A stretch of 64,000 nt of DNA from positions 41,049,001 to 41,113,000 of the forward strand of contig OX419758.1 of NCBI GenBank assembly GCA_948567375.1, read 5' to 3'. A program made the translations under genes and the position numbers. This DNA comes from Lunularia cruciata. Its lineage: Eukaryota > Streptophyta > Marchantiopsida > Lunulariales > Lunulariaceae. The notes under the pieces were generated by a model that saw nothing but the letters and a program-made list of their open reading frames with translations, ran no database searches and was not told the DNA's origin. Shown here one piece after another: positions 28,491-39,885 of the stretch; within the stretch, counting starts at the first letter, position 1; each line of letters opens with the position of its first letter.

Positions 28491-31017
28491 AGCTCCTTCT
28501 CCCGCTTCTAGATAGATTTAGGGCTTCTACAACTCCAACCATTAGATTCCTAAAGGAGGAGTGGATGAGTGGTAGATTGAAGGATTATAGTTCTGACCTT
28601 TATGAGCTTTTAGAGAGAGCATTCAATGAGCCTCCAATGCATGCTTGGGAAAAGAGATGGATGTGGTGCTATAATCCTTTTTTATTAGACCTACTTTAAA
28701 CTGGAGGTTACATGATGCACTCAAGAGATAAGCACACTAGACCTTAGGTATGGCTTTTAGTGCCTTGATATTTTGTACACCTTTTCCTCTTGCATATACT
28801 TTTATATATTGGGCATACAGACTTGCAATATTGATGGACACTACTTATGTTAAAATGTTTAAAGCTTTGTATTGTTCTGATCAACTCAAAGATGGAGAGT
28901 GTAGAGTATATTCACATGTACATATTTGGTTCAACCCATGCAGTCAGCACAAACCATCATAGGTTTGCATGATTTGTGCAGTCTGTGTGAGTTGAACCAA
29001 AAAAAGTGTTTGGTTTTATGTAAACCAAGTGTTTGGATATGGATAGTGGCACTTCCACAATGACAAGATTTGTACATTTGTCAAACCTGATTGTGAGAGT
29101 GTTGTATGCTTTGGTAGTTTGTAGTTTGGTAGCTTTGAAGTTCTCACATTCAGTCTCTTCTTATGTAGTTCTACTATCATAATATGTTATAGGTGAATTC
29201 TAGAGAGAATTCTACAACTATCATGATCTATTATGGGTGAATTACACAACTTGATGATTCACATGGAAGCATTGAACTAGTCATTGCCAAACAAAGATAA
29301 AACATGCATTATATTGGATATTTGTAACAACTTGGTAAGATTTATATATAACATAAGTTTACATTGTGAATATTAGAGCTCTAAACTCTCATACTCTTAT
29401 CTATTTAGTCACTCTTGTTCCAACTAACACAAGGAACTGAATTTGGATTATATTCAGGTACATGGAATTTGGGATCCACATTGTAATTGGTACTAGAGCC
29501 ACCATAATTTTGGATCTATATTGGATAATGTGGTAATAATACATTTAATCTTTTTTGGGGATTTCCTACGCAAGCTAGTTCAAGTGTAATGGCATAAAAG
29601 TGGTTCAATTTGGCCTCACTCTTCTTGATTCAAAACTTTTATGCTTTGGACCTGATTTTCTCTATCTTTAAGATCTTCTCTGACTTTTTTTCTCTCTTGT
29701 ATTTCTCAAGATTTTCCACTTGCAAAGCTTCAATCTATGCTATTTTACATCTCTCCCTAGATTCTATTGATATAATTCTTTGTTTGGTGTGATCTGCTAG
29801 ATCTTACAACAATGAAGCCAAGCCAAGTGTGAGTGCAAGGGCCATGTTTTTGAGTTCCTTCTCCTCTTTTAAGAATCAACTTCCTCCTCATTGGATGTTT
29901 CTTCAACTTTATTCTGCTCTCCTTTCTCCTTGGAGCCATCTCTAGTTGGCTCTTCCCTATGAAATTCTTGACTCTCTCCCTCTCTTTGATTCTCTTCTTC
30001 TCTTGGTGCTCCATTCCTTCTTGAGTGATTCTTGGTTGCTCATGAAGTATAAAATGGTTGCTTGGCTTTGTCTCTTTTCAAATAAGGATTGTCATCCTCA
30101 TCTAAAACCCCCTTGTCCAAAACTCTCAATGACACACATTTTTGTGAGTACACATGCAATCTAAGGGCACTTGGATGCTAATAAGAATTGATTCTTCAAG
30201 AGGAGAATTCTTCATTTTGTCATCTGCCTCCTTTTCTGGTATGACAACAAGACATGTACCATCCATGAACCGCACTTCCTACTCTGTACCACCAATACTA
30301 ACCAATGCAAGAGGAGATATATGGGCTCTACCCCTTGCATTAAATCCATTCTTTCAAAAAATGGACAAAGATGATTGAGTTATCCTTGATTGTTCTCCAT
30401 CCTTGTTTCAAGTCCTTGCAAATGAGACCCTCTCCAATGCAATTGTTTTTCCATTCTTGAGTATCTTTGTATGATTTCATGTATCTTGGTTACTTTTTGT
30501 AAAGCTTATCACAGTTCATGGAGGATGGAAACCCTTGCTTGCTAAACTAAGTAAGCTATGTAGGTGAATGTCTAGCTTTTTTGGACAAATTTTTTTACTA
30601 TTTCCTCCATGGATCTGACTAAAGTGCTCAAGATCCTCTAATAATCAAGTATTTGCAAGTAGTGGTGATAAGCCATCCTAAATTGGTCATCTTTACCCTT
30701 TGTTGTTTTGCACAAATTGCTACTTGATGGGTGGATAGTAGCCCTTGACCCTTCCTTGCCATGTGCTTTCTTGGACACACACTTTGATCCTTTGCTTGTT
30801 ACGTTTGAACATGGAAGTGGGATAGAAGCAACCATCTTCTCAAGTAATTTTTGGAATCAAACAAGCATAGGAGAGATGGGAGCAAATTCAGATTGCAAAG
30901 CAGAGTGAATAGGAGATTCATCCATGTTTCCAAAGTATAACAAGTAAATCTAGATTTTGATTTCAATTTGTGTGTGCACACTGTATGACTATATGATGTT
31001 AGAATGGTCGTGCAACA
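28491..31017. other. A/T-rich sequence without a recognised gene
   Basis: Frames here are short and of unlikely composition. It contains the inverted repeat at 28925-29001 and nothing else I can identify. Confidence 0.45.
28925..29001. repeat. Imperfect inverted repeat, 31-bp arms
   Basis: Arms 28925-28955 and 28971-29001 pair at 25 of 31 positions and both end in TTTGGTTCAAC (outward). The 15-nt loop and terminal arms suggest a tiny MITE-like relic. No clear target duplication. Confidence 0.65.
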
Positions 31018-31118
31018 GGCGGTGTGTTTACTCACCAATTCTAATACCTTTGCGCGTGAGACATATCAATTGTGGGGCTGATAGGCAGTGTGTTTACTCA
31101 CCAATTCCAACGCCTTTG
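31018..31118. repeat. 66-bp tandem duplication
   Basis: GTGTGTTTACTCACCAATTC occurs in a block at 31018-31083 and again at 31084-31118 with four or so substitutions; the second copy is partial. Confidence 0.75.
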
Positions 31119-32331
31119 AATAAGAATAACAAAATGTCTTAATAGTGTATCATGAGGAACTATTCTAACACACATGACATGTCAATCCACTGGAGGGGCA
31201 TGATGAGACACAAGCCCAAGGGGAGGAGACTATTTGTTCAAAATGGTGGAAGGTTGAGGGAGGATTTTCAAACTGGATTTAACATGTGGTTTCATTACAT
31301 TCTCTCACAATCCCTCTCTCACTTACATCTGGCTTAATCTGGGTGGTTAGTGTAACGTAGGTGGTTAAAATTAACTCCAAAGTGCATCAATAATTAGATC
31401 CTGCATCTTCATAATAAATTAGTAGTAAAATGTCAAATTGAAACGTCCGCATGTGTCAACCTACTTTTAGGTACCCATACAAATCTATACGAGACCATTC
31501 ATTATTGTGACCACTAACTTTTTATGACCACTTGTATAATATTTCATGGAGTTATGACTCTACCCATCTAATGTCAAAATTTTGGCATTTGAAAACCCCT
31601 ATTATCTTATCTTTGGAGATAGTGAAAATACTCCATTTGAAACGCACTACTATGTTTCAAACTACTACGTTCACTTTCGATTTCGAGCAAGTATTGGATA
31701 GTACGATTTATTGATTCCGACATTCATACAATTGTACTGTTTAGCTTATTACTCTAAACAATGGGAAATGGTTCACTTCATAGACGCCTTCTATCTCTGT
31801 CCACTAGGAGAGTGTGTCATGCTTTCTTTCAAACTCCCAAGAGTCCCAAAAGCGTGAATCAAAGAGACGAACCAGTAGACCGTGTTCACGTAGATTAGAA
31901 GTCATTTCTGGAGCGTTTTTCCACATTAAAGAAGAAGGGATACGCAACGATACGAAGCGATACGTTTGTCATTATGGTACCCAATTTTGCAAACGATTAT
32001 GACCTGGGCCATAATAATCCGGTTGATTCCAGTGACCAGAATCCTTCATGTATACACTACGCGGTGGAAGCATACTGCAACTGTAGCATGGGGTACCAAA
32101 TGTACGTCGTTGTCTACAACTACAGTATCGGACGCCGTCGTTCACCGATTATGGAAGCAATAAGATCTCAAGAATCTGCTCCATCTAACCCTAAAATGAG
32201 CGGTCCGATCCATTAGATTCGACAACCCGCTGCTGCTGTTGTTGTTCTCTCTCACTGCCAAATAACATCCTGAGTAAGTATTTAGCTTGGACAGGATTTG
32301 AGATGTGCAAGAAGTTGTTGTTAGGTCTTTG
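31119..32331. other. Upstream region of the NDUFAF7-like gene
   Basis: From about 31350 the sequence becomes visibly richer in CpG and less repetitive. No convincing TATA box or coding exon was found. Repeats of GATACG around 31937-31965 are the only local pattern. The promoter and 5' UTR of the downstream gene should lie here. Confidence 0.4.
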
Positions 32332-35300
32332 ATGGCAGTTGCAGCGAGAAGTCTGGGTCGATCCCCGATCCTCCGCCCACGAATTCTAAGTGCCTCACCT
32401 GCCGTAGTCTGGGGTTTTAGAAATGGATACTGCAAGGAGGTCACTGAATATCCTCAGCTGGAAACGAAGGCTGAGGAAGCTACATTGGCAATTGATCGTT
32501 CAGGTCTTGCTCAGTATGGAGGTATGTGTCGAGTTATTTGGCGCTAATTGACGTTATGTCAATTCGAAGGCATCGATGGCTGGTGCCCTTCTGTGTGGTG
32601 TAGGGCTCCACAGACATCCCGATGCTAATAGCGATCGCTCTGGACCGAAAGGTTTGCGGAGTAGCGGCCAGACAACCGCGGGCTGATTCCACGGAGCTTG
32701 CGCAACTTGATGCACTTGCTCTACTATATCACCGGCCTTCATACCAAGTCATCCCCACCCCCCGTTAAAATTAAATGTGTAATTCACATCTGAGAAAGAG
32801 TGGAGAACAAAAGTCACTGTCTTGGATTTTTTCCCAATATAAATTTTACCTTGAACTTTTCGATCTAAAATTTCTTAACAGTCCTCTCCAAAACCATGTC
32901 CAATCTCTGGGAAAGCGTAGAGGTCATTCCTGGTAATGCAGCATGGTGCGGGTCAGGCCAGATTTTTTCTACTTTCACGAACCAGACAGCCTCCCTGCAT
33001 TGCATCTGGTTAGGAGCAGTTTAATCCGACCAGCAGAAGGCGCTACAGTCTCCACTTCAAAACACTTTACTCGATAATGATGATTTACACAAACATGGGT
33101 CCTCAATTGTAGAAGAACGGGAGGCGGTATTGTCTTCTACTTGGCAGCGCTTGGGGAAATACTATGGTCATGAACGTCAAGCTTGGACGGAAGTCCAAGC
33201 TTGACGTTCATGAACACTGCTCAGAAACCTCGCCGGAAACCGTCGAGTGTCCTCCTAAGAATCGTCGTGTCTTCCATTCAGCACTCTACTCGAACCCTAG
33301 TGTTCAAGGGTCTTAACCCGATCGTGCAGGGATTAAAGATGAGGAAGCGTCATTTACAACCGATTTCGCATAATCTTGAGTTTCGCTGTTCAATTCACGA
33401 GAAATTGTTGGATCGCAGGGCATTCGCACGGAGATGCGGGGAAGATTGTGCAATCGCCCATGGCCAAGCATCTCAATGCCGTAATCAGAGTAAGGTCTGT
33501 TGCTTCGAATCGTAATGGTGATCAAGCATAGAGCTTACAATGCAATTGTACTCGATTTCTAGCACAGGTTCATGCATATGGATGCGTTGCACTGAGTCAC
33601 GGGAGTACGAGGAATGAAATTCAAGTTGTTCGTGTGCCTTATTCTGATTCGTCGATCTCCGTTTCCAGTTCCGTGGAGGACCTATATCTGTCGCTGAGTA
33701 TATGGAGGAAGTGCTGACGAATCCCACTGCGGGGTTTTACATGCATCGAGATGTTTTTGGATCGGGAGGAGACTTCGTGACATCACCTGATATCAGTCAG
33801 ATGTTCGGGGAGGTTAGTCTTTACCACTGATTGAGATGCGGCAGAGTTTAATTTCTTGGGGGGTGTGGTCAAGTAATCCTGGAAGAGAAGTATCTGGGCG
33901 GCCCGTATCTCACAATGCGCTTTCTTGGTGATCAGATGCTCGGGGTCTGGAGTACATGCATGTGGGTGCAGATGGGACGACCCAAGGAGGTGGCCCTTGT
34001 GGAACTCGGGCCTGGCCGCGGTACATTGATGTCCGACCTCATCCGTGTAAGTGACATGCGTGGTCCGTTTAGAAGAGGTAGAAAGCCCAACTTCGACCCA
34101 ACTCCGATGGGTGTGAAGATCATCTTTGTTCAGGGAGTCCTTTTCTGGCGTGCTATTATCCCATATCTTCCGCTGAAACCTCTGTTGGAAAACCCGTGAC
34201 GATGTGGTCGTGACTGAGCAATGCACCTGGTGTAGATTGAGTAATTCTGTAAACCTTAGAACAGTATGCATCACTTTCACCCGTCGCTGATTTAGGTTTC
34301 TATGCCACTGTGAGGAGCTCCTACCCTGTTCCGTATGTTTGTAAATCCAAAAGAAAAACTTCGAGTATCTGAATGCCTTCCCGGCATTACTACCTTTGGT
34401 TTCCTCCCATGCCCCCACGGCTGTGATGGGGGGGATTTTTCATGGTGCACTACATGGGTGCAAGATTGAGTGGACGCCGCATTGCCCATTCCGCGTCGTT
34501 GTGGACATTTTAGTGAGCTTTAGGAGTTCAATTTTCTACCACCGTGTCCGACTTGGAGAGTAGTTCTGATGGCCTTCCAAGCTCTGAGGTCTAGGTTGTC
34601 TTGGATAATTAGTTGTGTATAGCACCTTTGGTTTCCCTCCCATGGCCTTGAGGGCTGTGATGGTAGGGATTTTTCATGATGCTGGCACTAAATCTACTCC
34701 AGGGGTGCAATGCAGTTCTAACACTAAAGTCATCCACACACTGTAAACAGTCCTTGAAGTAATCAACTACCCTGCCCCCATTCGTCACATGGTCCATTTT
34801 CTGCTTCTGTCATATTTATACAGCTGTAGTCTTTTAGTTTCTCATATCCCCGTTACATGCTGCAGGGTACTGCTAAATTTGAGGATTTCTCGAAAGCTAT
34901 ATCGATAAAGCTCGTGGAATGCAGCCCCACCCTGAGGAAGTTACAAGAAGAAGCTCTTCAGTGTGAGTCATGTGAAGGAGCCCCGGAGCAGAAGCGCAGC
35001 AAAACTTCCGGATCTCCGGTTTCTTGGTACATGGACCTCGCTGAAGTGCCAAGAGGAGGTACATGCATGTAGCTTGAGCGTTTTTCCTCAGCATTCTGCC
35101 AGATAGGTCCACGCGTGGTCTCTAAGCTTGCATATCAGGAGCTCAATTTTGGTCTTGGGCTCGATTCACATCAAGACTTCCTTCAATGGGGTTCTCGCTA
35201 TGAAAACAACTTTTTTTCCTTAAGCTTTTTTTGGCCAAAACTTTGACGTCGTGGCAATTATTTGTCGAGAGGTTTAGTAGATAGAGGAATAGTGTTCTGT

Positions 35301-36686
35301 CCGACTCCAATGCCTGTTGTGCTGGAGTTCAAAAATCAGTTTTTTCTCTATAATAGAAGCTGCTGCTGAGATAGTGTTCTACCTTTTGGTCAAACCCATG
35401 TACGCAGATTGAAGTCCGATATGCTTGGGCTTCTTGGTGAACCAAACTGATCACCATCAACCGCGCAGTAACCTCGAAACGATTGAAGTCTTGGTGTGGA
35501 TCAACCCTTGCACCTCATGTAGAGTATCATTTGTCCTTGAGAAAGAACCGGGTTGTTTACAACGGGTTCTGTATTTAATAACGTATGTCCTTGAAATAGA
35601 AGGTTCATTTCTGTGCCATAAGTTGGTTTCAAGCTGCACTATGATGATGAATAGTTGCCCATGTCAAAGTTGCATGTTCATCGAACTCTGACTTTGTGTT
35701 ATCTTTTCTACGCCAGTTCCTACTATTATAATCGCCCACGAATTCTTTGATGCACTTCCCGTCCATCAGTTTCAGGTCTGTTAAACTTTCCAAACCTCCA
35801 TGATAATAGTTTTTACAGCGCTGTGTGATTGCACAAAGCAGGACATCGATATATGACAACTGATTTTCCACAGAAAACTCCCCGAGGTTGGTGCGAGAAA
35901 TTGGTTGATGTCGGTGATTCTCCAAGTGAGCCTTTCCGTTACGTTCTCTCCCCTAGACCCACACCAGCAAGCAAACTTTATCTGGCTAAGCGTCTTCAAT
36001 GGGCGAACGATGATGAGAAATCTGCGTTGGAACACGTTGAAGTGTGTCCCGAGTCCTTTAGGTATACAGCCACGATAGCTCGGAGAATTAGTGAGGATGG
36101 TGGCGCAGCTCTCATTATCGATTACGGAGATGACAAGATTATTACGGACAGCTTGCAAGCTATACGAAAACATAAATTTATCAGCGTGCTGGACGATCCA
36201 GGATCTGCAGACCTGAGCGCTCATGTCGACTTCGGCGCCATCAGGCATGCAGCTACAGAAGCAGCAGGTAAGAATACATTTCACTTACACAGACCACGTT
36301 TCATGTTTTGGGAGTACTTAATGTGTGTTCTGGATTTATGTACTGGAGGTTGTGAACATTACGTCATTAAACAAATCGGCAACTCATAAGTTGAGGGTGG
36401 GCCCTGTTTTGGTGCAGCCGGAGGAGTGTCTGTGTACGGGCCAATTACGCAGTCCAAGCTCTTGGGCATGTTAGGTATCAACTTCCGGCTCGAATCGTTG
36501 TTGAACAACGCCACGGAAGAGCAGGCGAAAGCTCTGCGTCTTGGATATTGGCGACTTGTGGGTGAAGGCCCTGCGCCATGGTCAGAAGAGGACGAAGATG
36601 ACTCTCTTCAGACGGGGATGGGAACCCAATACAAAGCTCTAGCAATAGTGAACTCTGGTTTGGATGTTCCTATGGGTTTTCAGTAG
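32332..36686 (+). CDS. NDUFAF7: Mitochondrial protein arginine methyltransferase NDUFAF7-like (MidA family)
   Basis: NDUFAF7 dimethylates an arginine of the NDUFS2 subunit early in respiratory complex I assembly, in the mitochondrial matrix. Eight exons join in frame at GT-AG sites: 32332-32521, 33419-33489, 33669-33812, 33936-34046, 34866-35058, 35717-35775, 35874-36267, 36418-36686, giving 476 residues, the usual length. The ATG at 32332 opens an Arg/Ser-rich presequence without acids. Family blocks are FRGGPISVAEYMEEVLTNP, GGDFVTSPDISQMFGE, the SAM-binding VELGPGRGTL (Gly-x-Gly at residues 160-164), LVECSP, AHEFFDALP, RGWCEK, DGGAALIIDYG and VDFGAIRHAA. The acceptor of exon 2 could instead be at 33434. 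No defect is seen. Confidence 0.95.
33168..33213. repeat. Perfect hairpin in intron 1 of the NDUFAF7-like gene
   Basis: A 21-bp arm (33168-33188) and its exact complement (33193-33213) are separated by the 4-nt loop GGAA. It lies about 205 bp before exon 2. It could form a stem in the pre-mRNA. Confidence 0.95.
34385..34682. repeat. Two ~60-bp direct repeats in intron 4 of the NDUFAF7-like gene
   Basis: ACCTTTGGTTTCC and GGGATTTTTCATG blocks occur at about 34388-34445 and again at 34622-34680, with a G-run difference between them. They are spaced about 235 bp apart in the longest intron (34047-34865). Confidence 0.7.
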
Positions 36687-39035
36687 CTCTCTTGGGCAAA
36701 GCCCCTCCTCGAAGAACATATACGCTACAAAGAAACGATGGCATTTCACGTTTGTTTTTGTTCTCCTGACCAGAGTAACAAGCTGCTTGCGATAGACCCC
36801 TCCTAAATCCAGAAGATTAGAACTGATCCGCGCATCAAGCATACTCAATTCCCGGAAGTGGACGATCTGAAGGCATCATCTAGTGGAATTTTGGGACGAA
36901 AGTGAACGGAGAGTAGGGTCCAAGTTAGACCACGCACCGCAATTAGCTACGCGAGATTTCGACTACTGTACGTATGCCAGGAATCAATAGCTTTTGATTC
37001 CATTTCCATGTAGGGCCGCATTACTGGAAACAGACTGCGTATTCATGTAGTTTTAGTAGATGTTAAACACTCCTTCGGTCACGGGACTTGCCGCCGGTAC
37101 AAAGCAGATTTAGAGCTGCCAGACAAAGCTGCCAACCCGCGCAGCTATGCCTGCCCAACCTTTTCTGCTGGTCAGAATTGCATACACTTGAATAACAACA
37201 TGGATGTGATATCCGCGAGTCTCCAAAGATACCATAGAAGCCTTACTATCCTTGGCCTTGTTTGATTGTAGTATCCTTGATCTTGTTGGAATGCGGCCAA
37301 AGTAGTCTCTACAGTACTGCGTATCGGGGGCCGTATACCACCTTCCCCTATACATGGTTGATTTCATGACCAGTTTACGCCTCCGTGAATCTCCCATTTA
37401 GTTTACATGTTTGAGTCTAGATATGACTGTATTAAATTTAGCTTCAACGGGATCTTCTTTCCATGTCTCCTGAGCCTGCACATCCTCCCAGATAATCTCC
37501 TGGCCACTTCAGTGAGTCGGTAAAATCTTTCCTAGGAATTAAACCTTGGAATAAAGTAACTATGGATACTATCGTGCGGGTATACGTGCATAATGTAGGG
37601 GACTTTGGTCCTCTGGCCGGTAACAGTTTAATTTGTCTAAAATGGTGTGTGAGTTCTGAGCAGACAAATTGTTTGTTATAACTGCAAGCCAGAGATTGCC
37701 TTCATAGTATTGCCAGCGGTATATTCACATCGCTAATGTATAGTCAGATCAATGCGGTCTAACTGTTCTCATTGTTGAGCTCCGTACAGTCCGGTTCAAA
37801 ATAAACTTTATCTCTAAACCATTCATTGCTCCTGCGTGATCTGCGAGTCCATTTCTGAGGTGTTCACGTATGCTGTCCATACTGTGGGTTACCTTCTAAA
37901 CGAACAGAGGTAAAGACTTAAAAGCTTCCAGTTTTGGTAAACAACGAGCAGTCACTGAGTTCCACTGCGAAGGTTTAGCGTAGAAGTACTACACTTACTA
38001 GACATAAGAACTATTGACAGCTGTCACTTGACACAACATCGATGAAGGGAACTTGTTCATCTACGGAAATGGATGTTGGCAAGTGGCAATATGTTCCCCT
38101 TGAAGGGTCAGCCTTCTGTTCCTTCTCTTCGCCAGGTGTAAACCAATCAATGTGAATAGGATCAAGCTGGTTTCTGTGATTCCGTGAAAATAAAATAGCC
38201 TCTAACAAAGAGGAAAACGTTTTCGGCCTTTTCGGTTCCATGCTTATCCACATCTGACTTCAATCTTTCTTGACTGGAAGTCATACCTACAGGATAGGAT
38301 GGTAGTGCATGGCCAGACAGAAACTGTCTCTCTCTCCGTTTCTAAGGTGCTTAATTCCAAACTCCTCCATGTAGGATGCAAACGTGCCCCCTATGCAATA
38401 AAGCCATAAGACTACAATGTACTGTTGATTCACTGAGTGACTCCATCGTACATGACCATGCACTTCCGTACAACTTCAAAAAGTCTAAGTTCGTGAAAGT
38501 GCAACTCGAACGTAGTAGGAACCTCTATGCTTCTCGAAAATATCTGCTAACATCCCAAAACAAGGGCGGTCCGAGTCGGCTCGTGACACAAATTTGGATA
38601 ATATTTTCGATTGGCCGTAAAGTAAAAAGTGTTCCTTATATCATGAAGAAGTGCACCTGCTATTTCTCTGCAGATGGAATGTGAAATTAACTGAAGTGTT
38701 TTCTAAAATGGATTCAGTAGTTTACTCTCAAGGTAAGTAGCACTCCCGTTTCAAGAGTATCAATCTATCCACTCGAAATCAAAATTTTTACCTTTCCCAA
38801 TATTCCCAATATTTCCTTTAAAATTTAAGCTTCAGTCTTTAAGGGCAGGGTCCTGTACGACTTTCAAGACTACGAACTGATGATGTATCAAGAGAAGTTA
38901 AGTAATAGAAACATTTGTATACTTACGTTTATTTATCTTTGGGAAGGGGAAAGAGTATTTGGTGGGGGACTGCAAATAGTAGAGTAAAAGGGCGACTGCG
39001 TAGAAAACATGAAGGATGGGAAGACCCCATCAAGC
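36687..39035. other. Spacer between the two host genes
   Basis: The first few hundred bases are presumably the 3' UTR of the NDUFAF7-like gene. Minus-strand frames at 37110-37397 and 38011-38253 have plausible composition but match nothing I know and lack clear splice partners. No repeats or RNA genes were seen. Confidence 0.4.
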
Positions 39036-39215
39036 CGTACAAGGGTGAGACAACAAAGGTAAAACAACAAACAACAAAAGTAGAGTAAGAAAACTGAAGT
39101 GACTGCGGCACGTTTTGCGTTCAGTCGTACAAGGGTGAGACAACAAAGGTAAAACAACAAACAACAATAGTAGAGTAAGAAAACTGAAGTGACTGCGGCA
39201 CGTTTTGCGTTCAGT
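39036..39215. repeat. 90-bp tandem duplication
   Basis: The unit CGTACAAGGGTGAGACAACA and its tail occur at 39036-39125 and 39126-39215, with one or two differences. The second copy runs into a tRNA-like T-arm at 39217-39246. Confidence 0.9.
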
Positions 39216-39216
39216 C

Positions 39217-39246
39217 GCAGGTCGTGAGTTCGATCCCCGCAACGCC
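39217..39246 (+). other. tRNA-like T-arm / RNA polymerase III B-box
   Basis: GGTCGTGAGTTCGATCCCCG matches the variable loop and T-arm of elongator tRNA-Met-like genes, including the B-box GTTCGAtCC, and CGCAACGCCA follows like an acceptor end. No proper anticodon or D arm lies upstream; the tandem repeat takes their place. A SINE tail or broken tRNA is more likely than a working tRNA. Confidence 0.4.
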
Positions 39247-39885
39247 AGAGAGTTGACGCTCTGTCTCACGAAGTCGAATAGTTCGCGCATGTTTTACAGT
39301 AGTACATTAACGAATTGTTGGCGGCTCTTGTACTCAAAGGCTGGTAGAGTCCGGGTGAAGGATTTGTCAATGTACAGATCACGCAGCCTATGAGTAAAGT
39401 TTGTGAAAAGGATGGCAGAGAAATCATAATCGTTTATTCTGTGCTTTAGCGTGGAAATTTGGGAAGAACCGTCTCATCCTTAACAGGAGCAAGGAGTTTG
39501 ACACTTGGCATGAGCGCATGCGCGTGAGAGGGTGCCAACGATGCTGAAGGACCAGAAAGAGCGGGAGTCGGGGTCGATTTGGTTAAAAAGGGAGATTATT
39601 GGAAGGCTGCGGTTTCCATCGGGATGTTGCCCTTTCCATTCGTGGCCCTATTGGCAGCGACGAGAAGCGGGGCCACTGGAGGCGATGCGAATTGTTGTGA
39701 TGCGAGGTGAAAACACGGTGCTGATCGGTCTAAGTGCACGCAGTTATGATATCAACTACTTGTAGGTGATCTGATCAGACTGCACGCGGTTCAGCGATTT
39801 ATCCTGTGAATTGAATCGGAGGCAGCCGGGAACTGTTTACGTTCTGAAAGGTTGTTGGTACCTGCTGATAGATTAGAAAATAAGA
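39247..39885. other. Upstream region of the DUF3537 gene
   Basis: Purine-rich, CpG-containing sequence without a recognised coding exon. It presumably contains the promoter and 5' UTR. An open frame at 39532-39765 is in an unrelated frame and is not convincing. Confidence 0.4.

Noticed and set aside
33783-34418. 211-codon minus-strand frame across introns and exon 4 of the NDUFAF7-like gene
   Set aside because: It overlaps the GPGRG-encoding exon in antisense and shows no domain.
35781-36284. Long minus-strand frame opposite exon 7 of the NDUFAF7-like gene
   Set aside because: The plus strand carries conserved family blocks with matching splice sites; the antisense frame has no recognisable motif.
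39217-39246. Functional tRNA gene
   Set aside because: Only the T-arm and a possible acceptor end are present; no D arm or anticodon arm could be folded.
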